The notes below the pieces were generated by a model, which had not been told where the DNA came from, did not search any database, and saw only the letters and a program-made list of their open reading frames with translations. Position numbers and translations under genes: made by a program. A stretch of 64,000 nt of DNA from Leptobrachium leishanense (Eukaryota > Chordata > Amphibia > Anura > Megophryidae): the NCBI GenBank assembly GCA_009667805.1, contig CM019072.1, forward strand, positions 34,403,519 through 34,467,518. Reading direction: 5' to 3'. Below are positions 56,213 to 64,000 of this stretch, one piece after another (within the stretch, counting starts at the first letter, position 1; each line of letters starts with the position of its first letter).

Positions 56213-56475
56213 TGATGTACAACAGCAGAAGTAAGAAGAGGTCTGGAAACCTATTCATTAACAAGACTATACACAGGACACGAGGTCACCCATTTAGGCT
56301 GGACGAAAGGAAATTCAGCCTAAAGCATAGGAAGGGTTATTTTACAGTGAGAATAATAAAGCTGTGGAATTCTCTGCCTGTTGAGGTGGTTGGGTCAGAG
56401 TCTGTACAGACTTTTAAACAATGTCTGAATGACTTCCTGCAAAAACAGAATATTAAGGGTTATAATATTTAATAT
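56213..56475 (+). pseudogene. LINE reverse transcriptase C-terminus (CR1/L2-like)
   Basis: The open frame reads RTRGHPFRLDERKFSLKHRK then VRIIKLWNSLPVEVVGSESV to LQKQNIKGYN and a stop. The TRGH-x-x-RL and LWNSLPxEVV blocks are the conserved C-terminal region of CR1/L2-type ORF2 proteins. Here it differs enough from the CR1 at 6933 to be another family. Only about 85 residues remain. Confidence 0.75.
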
Positions 56476-56890
56476 GTGGGTAATATGTACCGGCTGGATG
56501 AGGTAGATGTAACATCACTTCTCTATCTGTGGAGACCCAGGTTTGAATCCCAGCCAGAGCACCTCTCCAGAAAGTGTCCTTGGGCAAGACACCTAACGGT
56601 ACATACTTGCCCACTACACAATATCGGCTGTGGAGTCCAGTGGTTACCTCTCTACCTTTCGACCGTGAAGAGGCAAGTCAAAATACTGTTCAGCCCATCC
56701 CTCCAATACAACTGTGGAGAAGCAAGTCTCGACTTTACGAGAAGCAGGTTCAGCCAAACCACCAGGTCACTGATCTACAATAATGGAAAGACGACCTGTT
56801 TCCACTCAGAAGAAGCCACCAGCGAGTGTCCTTGGGCAAGACACCTAATGATATGGATGCACCTACCTCACAAACATACTAGAACTTCTC
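56476..56890 (+). repeat. SINE-like repeat, two copies of a GTCCTTGGGCAAGACACC block
   Basis: GTGTCCTTGGGCAAGACACC occurs at 56574-56596 and 56827-56849. A GTTTGAATCCCAGCC string at about 56551 resembles a tRNA-type B box. These suggest a tRNA-derived SINE or the 3' end of a LINE. The boundary and class are not certain. Confidence 0.4.
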
Positions 56891-56904
56891 ATATGGATTG
56901 TAAG

Positions 56905-57094
56905 TAAGGATGAGCTGTTCGGTTCGATCTGTTCGGAGTTCGCATCGAACATCGGCCGTTCGACTGTTCGCCGAACTCCGAACATTTCTGCATGTTCGGT
57001 TCGAGTTCGCCCACAATGCACCACAATGGACCACAATGCACTTTTCCACTGGCCTGAAGCTTGTAATTGGCTACAGCCTTGCACCTGACCACAG
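56905..57094 (+). mobile_element. hAT terminal fragment (inverted copy of the 54835-55024 end)
   Basis: TAAGGATGAGCTGTTCGGTT through AAGCTTGTAATTGGCTACAG to CCTGACCACAGT is the reverse complement of the right end of the 7 kb hAT. The fragment stops at CCACAGT, after which the RTE-like LINE begins. The other terminus is missing. Confidence 0.85.
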
Positions 57095-58585
57095 TTCTCA
57101 TTAGGTGGCCAAAGTATATGAGTTTCATCTTCAGGATCTGGCTTTCTAAAGAGCAGTCAGGGTTGATCTCCTCTAGGACTGACCGGTTTGATCGCCTTGC
57201 AGTCCAAGGGATTCGCAGGAGTCTTCTCCAGCTCCATAGTTCAAAGGCCTCAATTCTTTGGCGCTCATCCTTTCTTATGGTCCAACTTTCACAGCCATAC
57301 ATTGCAGCTGGGAAAATCATAGCCTTGACTATTCGCACTTTCGTTGGCAGGGTGATGTCTCTGCTTTTTTAGTATGCTGTCTAGATTTGCCATAGCGTTC
57401 CTCCCCAGGAACAAGCATCTTTTAATTTCTTGGCTGCAGTCCACATCTGCAGTGATTTTGGAGCCCAGGAAAATACCTCCACTATCACTACCTCCATTTT
57501 TTCCCCATCTATTTGCCAGGAATTGAAAAAGCCGGATGCCATGATGTTAGTTTTCTAAGGCTAGGGTCAGACGAACGCAGCTTTAACGTGCGTTTAGCCG
57601 CACAAAATCACGGCCGTGCTAGCAGCAAATGACGTCCAATGCCGGGGAACACACGAAGTACGGCCGCACGAAAGTTCGTCCGCGCAACGCAAGTGGCAAA
57701 CGAACGCATTTTTTCGAGAACGTCAAACCGCTACTACTGACGTACAGAGTGCGCTGCGGCCGCATAGCGGCGTGTGTGTGTGATTGGGAGACATCAGACG
57801 CTGCTAATGTCCGGCCAACATAACGTCCAGACACAAAAAGTGTTTTATTGATGATCCGTACAAAATCACGGACGAAAAGGCGCATCGTATGACCGCTACC
57901 GCGTATTCCGTGAAAAAATATGTCCGTTCGTTCGACCGCACTTTTCCACGGTCGACGCGAAAAATGCGTTCGTCTGACCCTAGCCTTAATGTTGAGTTTC
58001 AAGCCAACTTTTGCACTCTCCTTCTTCACCCGCATCAAGAGGCTCTTTAGTTCCTCTTTACTTTCTGCCATTAGAGTGGTATCATCTGCGTATCTGAGGT
58101 TGTTGACATTCCTCCCGGCAATCTTAATTCCAACTTTTGATTCATCTAGCCCCACCTTTCTCATGATGTGCTCTGCATATAAATTAAATAGGCAGGATGA
58201 CAGTATACAGCCTTGCCGGACTCCTTTCCCAATTTTGAACCAATCAGTGGTTCCGTATTCAGTTCGCACTGTTGCTTCTTGACCCGCATATAGGTTTCTC
58301 AAGAGACAAATAAGATGGTCTGGTACTCCCATCTCTTTAAGAACTTGCCACAATTTGTTGCGATCCACACAATCAAATGCTTTAGCATAGTCAATGAAGC
58401 AAAAGTAGATGTCTTTCAGGACCTCCCTAGCTATCTCCATGATCCAACGTATGTTTGCATTTTGATCTCTAATTCCTCGGCCTGTACTTTTGGTAGTTCT
58501 CGATCCATCATAGCAGTTCCCTATTACTCGCTCAGCCTTCTGCTTAAAATCTTTATCAACTCTTCAAATTAAAGTAAAAACCTCT
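57095..58585 (-). pseudogene. RTE/BovB-like LINE reverse transcriptase fragment
   Basis: On the minus strand from about 58585: IYFCFIDYAKAFDCVDRNKL, NLYAGQEATVRTEYGTTDWF, GVRQGCILSSCLFNLYAEHI and NVNNLRYADDTTLMAESKEE, with the catalytic YADD. After a MITE (57559-57985) the frame resumes at KTNIMASGFFNSWQIDGEKM. It then runs, with a frameshift and stops near 57360-57480, to RIVKAMIFPAAMYGCESWTI, AFELWSWRRLLRIPWTARRS and LKMKLIYFGHLMR. These blocks are characteristic of RTE-clade elements of the BovB type. The endonuclease and 3' end are missing. Confidence 0.88.
57559..57985. mobile_element. GGCTAGGGTCAGAC MITE, copy 5 (427 bp), inside the RTE fragment
   Basis: The termini GGCTAGGGTCAGACGAACG and CGTTCGTCTGACCCTAGCC are near-perfect inverted repeats flanked by TAA and TTA. 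The insertion separates GLKLNI from KTNIMASG of the LINE protein, giving an exact insertion point. Confidence 0.9.
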
Positions 58586-58995
58586 GGTTTTGTTTAGCAC
58601 GTTGTATTGGATTTTAGACAGTGCCTCTTATTACTCATGTAATTGCTTAATTGCTTGTCCTGGTCAAGGATGAAAAATCCAGAAAAACAGAAACTATATT
58701 ATCTGGTTTCAGTATTACTAAGTCACAACAAATCTAATAATTTGATTCTTATCTCTAAAATCTTTTTAGTGTTCTTTCTTCCAAAAATGAATTAAAACTG
58801 TGTAATTTCATTTTTTTAAAAAAAGAAAGATAAATAACTGAATTTATGTCTTAAATTATTTTTATTCAAAATAAGAGCACCTGACATATTTTTGCAGATG
58901 CATTTTTGACTGAGTATTATAGGTCTGATAACTGGTCTGGTGTTCCTCCATTGCTCTGAAACTTTAACACTTGTTTTATTGTCTTATTCCTGCAG
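58586..58995 (+). other. Intron 3 end, no recognised element
   Basis: Repeat-free AT-rich intron leading to the TTATTCCTGCAG acceptor of exon 4. Confidence 0.5.
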
Positions 58996-59105
58996 AGATG
59001 GCACAGTCAGTTTCTTTCTTGGGATCCGGAGGCGTTCTGTGGCATATCACGAGTTCCCATCCCTGAGACGTTTGTCTGGATTCCTGATATTAATATCGCT
59101 GAAAT
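58996..59105 (+). CDS. htr3-like: 5-HT3-like receptor, exon 4 (loop A segment)
   Basis: Between TTCCTGCAG and GTACGG, 110 bp encode RWHSQFLSWDPEAFCGISRV then PIPETFVWIPDINIAE. The W-x5-LxW, D-P-E-x-F and IP-x5-W-x-PD-I-x-I blocks align with YWTDEFLQW, PEDF and IPTDSIWVPDILINE of 5-HT3A. The loop A region (IWVPDILINE) is WIPDINIAE here, with the loop A asparagine shifted or lost. The exon ends with two bases of a methionine codon, completed by the G of exon 5. An extra cysteine occurs in EAFCGIS. Confidence 0.88.
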
Positions 59106-59766
59106 GTACGGAAGTATAAAATGCATGTATTAACAGAAGAGGCTCTAGAGGTAGTGAGGCTTAACACAAAGCTGAAATGTGAGGCCTCTTTACTCATTCA
59201 GAAATCGGTCCAGCACCTATGTGGGTATGTGTGAATGTACACACAAATTCAATCATGCAAGGCCCTTGCTGGAGTGAGGCCTTAGGCACCTTCCTACATT
59301 ACATAACCATAGGTAGGGTTGCCACCTGTCCGGTTTCACCCAGACAGTTCCTGTTTTAAATCATGTGTCCGGGTTTCAGACCACCTCCCACCCAGACACA
59401 CGATTCAGAGAGCTGTGTTGAATAACCCCTTATATCTTGATAGTTATCTATAATTTTGCAATGAGTATGAAAAAACGGCAAGCATACAGTGCTATATATA
59501 TACTATATATATATAGTAAGTGCTATAGATCTCACAAGATGAAAGGCCCACATATTGGGAACTGTCCTCCAAACGTGCTTTAACTACGGTATAATAACAT
59601 CAAAAATGATATAAAGGTGAGGGCTTTCAGTTTACAGCAGATATTTTAAAGACAGGACCTGGACATTTAAGGGCTGATTATATAAAATAGAGTAGGAAAA
59701 CCTCTTTATAGACCTAACTTTCTTGTGCGAGAGTACAAAAAATCATAATGTAATGTCTTTTCGCAG
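59106..59766 (+). other. Intron 4
   Basis: The 661-bp intron has a short TATATA tract near 59490-59515 and no recognised mobile element. Confidence 0.6.
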
Positions 59767-59933
59767 GACCGATGACAACTCAGTTGAAACATCCTATTTG
59801 CAGCTGCATTACAATGGCACGATCAAGAGAAAAAAAGTATTGAACATAGTAACCAAGTGCTCGCTGGACCTCTATAAATTCCCATTTGATTCTCAAACGT
59901 GCAATTTGACTTTCGGAGTGAACGCAAATCCAG
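59767..59933 (+). CDS. htr3-like: 5-HT3-like receptor, exon 5 (Cys-loop)
   Basis: After TTTTCGCAG the exon encodes TDDNSVETSYLQLHYNGTIK and then KKVLNIVTKCSLDLYKFPFD, SQTCNLTFGVNANPG. C-SLDLYKFPFDSQT-C is a canonical 15-residue Cys-loop with the obligatory FPFD. NGT is a potential glycosylation site. In 5-HT3 subunits the loop B tryptophan follows directly after CxLTF (CSLTFTSWLHT); here the sequence is CNLTFGVNANPG and no tryptophan is present. The donor is GTTAGC and the phase is 1. The domain contacts the membrane interface and couples binding to gating. Confidence 0.95.
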
Positions 59934-60842
59934 GTTAGCAGCAGAATGTGGTTCGCCTGGAATTTCCAGTTTGATTGTTAAATAATCCGCTTCAACCATA
60001 GACAAATATTATGACGCTGTCACTTTAAGAAGTCAGAATGTTTATTAGTGTTTATTACTCCTAAATAATTACAGACATGTCAAGCCACATAATTTAAAGG
60101 TGTGACATGTGGTTTTCCGTCAGTTCTCCCAATCACCTGACAGTTCTAGGCTGTCACCTGGTTTTTAGGAAAACTAAAGGAAAATACACGGTTTAGTTGC
60201 ACTTACATTGATGAATTTGTTAAAATTAGGGCTTTGTAATAACATACACGAGTGCTAATGAAGCCCTGATTGGCTGATCAGCAAGGCAGGCTGTCATCCT
60301 GGCGTTTATGCACGCCAGGATAATAAGTCCATTTTTGAGTGAGTCAAATTGCATCATGATCACAAATTCCCACTGGCCACACCCCCACCCACCTGATCTC
60401 AAACCTGTGAAAGTTGGTAGATCTGTAATTATTAAAAGCAATAGCCACTTTTTCTGTTATTAAATATATTCTCTGACATTACTTTGCCCTTGTGAAACCA
60501 TGTTTCCAGATGATGTGCGGCAGATGTCATTGGGTTTCCATGCTTTGAACGGACAACATGCCCCACACAGCATCTGTTATGCTCACCGTTCTGCCAATTG
60601 ACAGATGATTGGTGGCTCCTCCCCTCCTGAAATGTCTGATGGGTTTATGGTCAATTTGGGAGTATTTCTAGAGGGGAGTCTTTAGGACCCCTTAACTCCA
60701 GCATAGCTGGACATGTTTTAGTAGTGGAAGAAGGGATCCTTTGGGTCCATGTATCTCCGCTTCTGTACAAATCGCAAGATCAAGTGAGATGTCATTTTAA
60801 AGGCTGGAGCCTTTATTTGAAAAGCCTATTTAATGACTTACA
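59934..60842 (+). other. Intron 5, proximal part
   Basis: No reading frame or element ends recognised. The sequence is single-copy in appearance up to the hairpin MITE starting near 60843. Confidence 0.5.
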
Positions 60843-60922
60843 GGTCAATTCACTAAAGGTGAAACGCAGGAGAATTGGAAAGATAAGTGAAAATAGCCAA
60901 ATCATAAACATTCTCCCATATA

Positions 60923-61736
60923 CACCGGAGCGGCTGCAACAGTCAGGAGTAACAGCCCAGTTAATGTATAAAACATAGCAAGAGAAAAAAAAAGGTGTCA
61001 TCTGCGCTCGTTTCTATGTATTCCATGTACAACAAAACACTATGAGGTTTATGTTTGTTTCAGTGGCCATTGCAACGTAAGCTCACTCGCCCCTTCAAGG
61101 CAACTCTTTATAGAGTGAGTACCTAACCAATGTAACCAAAAGCTGCTCTACTGAGCAGCTCCAAGCCCCTCCTCCTGCTTTTCAGCTAAGGAGAGGCAGA
61201 GATGTGGTGGGTTTTATTTATACACACACCAAACACTTCCCATTAGGGGTTAAAAACAAAAACATGGAAAGAGGAACAGCAGCAAAACGACAAACTGGTG
61301 TTACAGGCATAATATACATACATACAGAAAAAATGACGTCGCGCCCATACTCACCGGAGCGGCTGCAACAGTCAGGAGTAACAGCCCAGTTAATGTATAA
61401 AACATAGCAAGAGAAAACAAAAGTTGTCATCTGAGCTCGTTTCTATGTATTCCATGTACAACAAAACACTATGAGGTTTTTGTTTGTTTCAATGGCCATT
61501 GCAATGTAAGCTCACTCGCCCCTTCAAGGCACCTCTTTGTAGAGTAATATATACATACATACAGTAGAGAAGCTTTTGGTTACATTGGTTAGGTACTCAC
61601 TCTATAAAGAGGTTCCTTGAAGTGGCGAGTGAGCTTATGTTGCAATGGCCATTGAAACAAACAAAAACCTCCATAGTGTTTTGTTGTACATTGACTACAT
61701 AGAAACAAGCGCAGATGACAACTTTTTATTTTTTTT
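60923..61736. mobile_element. Foldback retroposon-like insertion, 814 bp, 13-bp TSD
   Basis: Direct repeats ATTCTCCCATATA lie at 60910-60922 and 61737-61749. The left part reads GCGCTCGTTTCTATGTATTC through GGCCATTGCAACGTAAGCTC. The right part (61565-61736) is the inverted counterpart, AGTGGCGAGTGAGCTTATGT to GAAACAAGCGCAGATGACAA and a T-run. A further copy of the same family is nested inside (61328-61548). The middle also has a 45-bp unrelated A-rich stretch. Confidence 0.78.
61328..61548 (-). mobile_element. Foldback-family insertion nested in 60923-61736, 16-bp TSD
   Basis: Identical 16-bp sequences ATATACATACATACAG lie at 61312-61327 and 61549-61564. The insert begins AAAAAATGACGTCGCGCCCA and runs through CAGTCAGGAGTAACAGCCCA to CACTCGCCCCTTCAAGGCAC. 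It repeats 60923-61110 closely, so the family was active after the host copy arrived. Confidence 0.82.
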
Positions 61737-62248
61737 ATTCTCCCATATAACTCACTTTCCAAATTGACTATATGGTCTAGATTGTTCTCTTCTGCCAATT
61801 CTCCTGTATTTCACCTTGTAGTGAAAAGATCTGTTAGGGTAAATTGTTGAGAAACCTGGGTTACATGGGTAAGCTTGGGGGAATCAGGAGTTGGGGGCAA
61901 TGTCTGATCTCCAACTTTGAAAACATGGAGGGGTATTACTTACAGATGCTCCAAGAAGACCTGGTGGTCTCTGGAAGATGAAGCATAAAGGGGGAGCCGG
62001 AAAGCAAAAAAGTCCCCAGTTTTCGTGTCTGAATTAAAGGAGGCCTCACGCTATGCCTTTTGAATTAAAGCATAGAACCTGTAATATAAAGCGGAAAAGG
62101 AAGGGGCATGGGGAATGAATCATCTAGCAAGTATGGCCGACGACCAACAACATGTATGATGGCATCCTGGTTGGCCATCGAAGGACAGCAACCTCAGTTT
62201 GAGCAAAATGATTAAAGCTAGCCCAGGCAGGGGATGAACAGTATCTTA

Positions 62249-62432
62249 CAGGGTTATTCAGAGAGAGGTGAAAAGCAGGAGAATGACTGGAGAATGGAAA
62301 ATTCTAGGTCAAAATAGCCGATTTGGAAAGTGAGATGAAAGGGAGAATTTTTCTGGTTTGGCTATTTTGACCTAGAAGTTTCCATTCTCCAGTCATTCTC
62401 CTGCTTTTCACCACACTCTCTGAATAACCTCC
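62249..62432. mobile_element. CAGGG-ended palindromic MITE (184 bp), TSD TTA
   Basis: The left end CAGGGTTATTCAGAGAGAGG and right end ACTCTCTGAATAACCTCC are flanked by TTA on both sides. The hairpin halves are almost perfect (AAAATTCTAGGTCAAAATAG and its complement). It lies in intron 5. Confidence 0.88.
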
Positions 62433-62435
62433 TTA

Positions 62436-63720
62436 ATGTTCAGTACCTGGAGGCTAAAACATTGAACAGTGTCTGAATAAAAGGGCAGGAACAAAGGTAA
62501 TGATATGGGTTAGCTGATGGTAAATCACATCTAGGGCAGTGACCCTATTGAGTTAGCTGAAAAGAAATGTGCCATAGTAGCTAGAAATAGTTTGGCCTGG
62601 TTCACCTTTAGTGAATAGACCTGTATAAGATTGACGAGAGGCAATGTAATAGGAGAACATAATAGTATATTTAGTGTATACTTAAACGCTAGAAGCTTAT
62701 CCATTTAAACAGAATGCTCATTTGTGTATTTTCATGAATTCTGTTTCAAAGTAAACTTGAGTAAACTTGTCTTTCATTTAATCCCAGCTAAGATTCCAGA
62801 ACGGTTATAGGTTTCCAGTGCATGTTGTGACCAGATGTATTCTGACTGGGATATCCCATCAAGAGATTGGACATTGGATGTGATATCTCATCTCTTGATG
62901 AAATATCGTCAACCCAGTTCTAAAGCCAAGCAGCTCCATATTTCCTCTCCAAGGATGGAGATAGCCAGGGGCCATCACACAGTGTTGCGTGACTGTCCCT
63001 CAGTGGTGAGGTCGGCATGCTGACTTATCAGTCAGTGCATACCTGTCAATCAGGTGCATGAAGTGAGTGGAGGGCTCTCCTGTAGGACGGTTCTTCTCTC
63101 GGAGCTGTCACTTTCCACTGTGGCATGATGTTACATGGAAGTGAAGGATAGCAAAACTCTATTAGGGAATAAACAAAACTTTTCCAAATATGGGCCCCAT
63201 TCCAAAGTTGGTGTTAACTTAAGCAGAGCTGTTGTAAACTTACCAGAGCCATTATAGTCTATGGAGTTATAATGGAACTATGGAATTGCCCATTATGTTT
63301 TAGGGGGAAAAAATGGCATCTGGTTAGCGCAAGTTCATTTTAAAGAGGGAACCGATACCAGGTACATATCATATTGATCCCAACCAAAAAGTAGCCCAAA
63401 TTGCCAAACAATTCTCATTTGGAGAACTCGTAGGGGGGAGTTTTATAGAATTATGTGTTTTATTTTTCTTTCTTTGTGTTGTCCTAAATTATTGGTTGAC
63501 TTATTATTTGGAATCAGTAGGTACTGTTTGGGTTAGTGAGTGATCACTCATACTTTAATTATTTCCTGTGTTAAACACAAGGTAATGTTAATTTTATGAA
63601 AATACATCCATAGTTTGGAATCTTTTTACATCAAGTAATATTCATTATAACTCCGCTGTGAAATTTTATATTTCATACAATTAATATTTTCTTCTGTAAT
63701 AAATTTCCCTTTTATACCAG
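62436..63720 (+). other. Intron 5, distal part
   Basis: No element ends or exons recognised. A small direct repeat of CCCATCAAGAGATTGGACAT against CATCTCTTGATGAAATATCG (inverted) occurs near 62850-62910 and may be a hairpin. Confidence 0.45.
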
Positions 63721-63878
63721 TTACTGATGTGATTATGACCAGTGCGATCAGTGCCAGCAGTGTTACATCGCTCTCTATGAACATTTTTTCAAGTGGGGAA
63801 TGGAGCCTACATAATGTTCACATATTTCTCGTCAATGTTTCAAGTCAAGGCGAAGAATGGAGTAAAGTGATTTACCAG
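63721..63878 (+). CDS. htr3-like: 5-HT3-like receptor, exon 6 (end of extracellular domain)
   Basis: After TTTATACCAG the exon reads (G)VTDVIMTSAISASSVTSLS, then IFSSGEWSLHNVHIFLVNVS and SQGEEWSKVIYQ before GTAATT. GEW followed by a beta strand aligns with QGEWELL of 5-HT3A, which precedes loop C and the first membrane segment. NVS is a potential glycosylation site. The join from exon 5 (phase 1) is in frame and the exon ends in phase 0, as expected before the next exon with loop C and M1. The last exons are outside the window. Confidence 0.9.
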
Positions 63879-64000
63879 GTAATTTTTGGGACTTTGCCAC
63901 ATTCAATTTCTAGAGATTTTTTTATCTCAAGCATCTGGTTATTGATGGAACAGTTTACAGATATACATCATATTGTGACAAAAGTACAGCATAGTAATCA
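63879..64000 (+). other. Start of intron 6
   Basis: Intronic sequence after the GTAATT donor to the window edge. Nothing recognised. Confidence 0.6.

Larger units (their letters stand above)
60843..61818. mobile_element. Decayed palindromic CAGGG MITE split by a foldback insertion
   Basis: CAATTCACTAAAGGTGAAAC at the left and CTCCTGTATTTCACC at the right enclose the familiar AATAGCCAAATCATAAACAT half and the TATGGTCTAGATTGTTCTCT half. Both terminal CAGGG ends have diverged. The hairpin centre received the insertion 60923-61736. Confidence 0.65.

Noticed and set aside
56540..56580. tRNA gene suggested by a B-box-like GTTTGAATCCC
   Set aside because: No A box at the right distance and no cloverleaf could be drawn. 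It is more likely part of a SINE-like repeat.

Overview
This is a 64 kb piece of vertebrate nuclear DNA, most likely from an anuran amphibian. It has long introns, few coding bases, and a dense, deeply nested load of transposable elements: CR1, Tc1/mariner, hAT, CAGGG-ended MITEs with 3-bp target duplications, and a TTAAAGGG-type MITE. The amphibian assignment is an inference from gene structure and repeat style; no species can be named.

Two host genes are visible, both on the + strand. The first is known only from its last two coding exons (1692-1779 and 15699-15874, stop TGA, candidate poly(A) signal near 17025). I do not recognise its product. The second is the 5' part of a Cys-loop ligand-gated channel gene of the 5-HT3 (serotonin type 3) receptor family. 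A signal-peptide exon (36166-36202) is followed by exons at 41787-41947, 55296-55340, 58996-59105, 59767-59933 and 63721-63878. All splice phases are compatible, and the Cys-loop lies in exon 5. The four membrane segments must lie beyond the right edge. The predicted subunit lacks the aromatic residues that form the serotonin pocket in loops B and D, so it is either a divergent 5-HT3-like subunit or one with another ligand.

Nearly everything else is mobile DNA, and its order of insertion can often be read from target-site duplications. A Tc1 element (6278-11899) is split by a nearly intact CR1 retrotransposon (6933-10914). A second Tc1 (23064-24311) is simple. A third (26893-32121) holds a 3.1 kb non-autonomous hAT (26966-30113), which in turn holds a duplicated block of palindromic MITEs, each hit by further MITEs. 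A fourth Tc1 (44428-46382) has rebuilt its right end as an inverted copy of its left end. A 7.05 kb hAT carrying a decayed BED-finger transposase (47972-55024) sits inside an older hAT MITE. An RTE/BovB-like reverse transcriptase fragment (57095-58585) lies in intron 3 of the receptor gene.

Three tandem arrays lie inside mobile elements: a 27-bp minisatellite of about 50 units (33719-35058) in a hAT-type element that is itself inside a poly(A)-tailed retroelement, and 143-bp and 71-bp arrays inside the 7 kb hAT. A 36-bp array lies inside a solo LTR. The least familiar structures are foldback insertions flanked by 11-16 bp direct repeats (13225-14713, 31286-31547, 40350-40576, 60923-61736 with 61328-61548 nested in it). 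These look like products of a retroposition process and are the best candidates for something undescribed. No tRNA, rRNA or CRISPR array was found.
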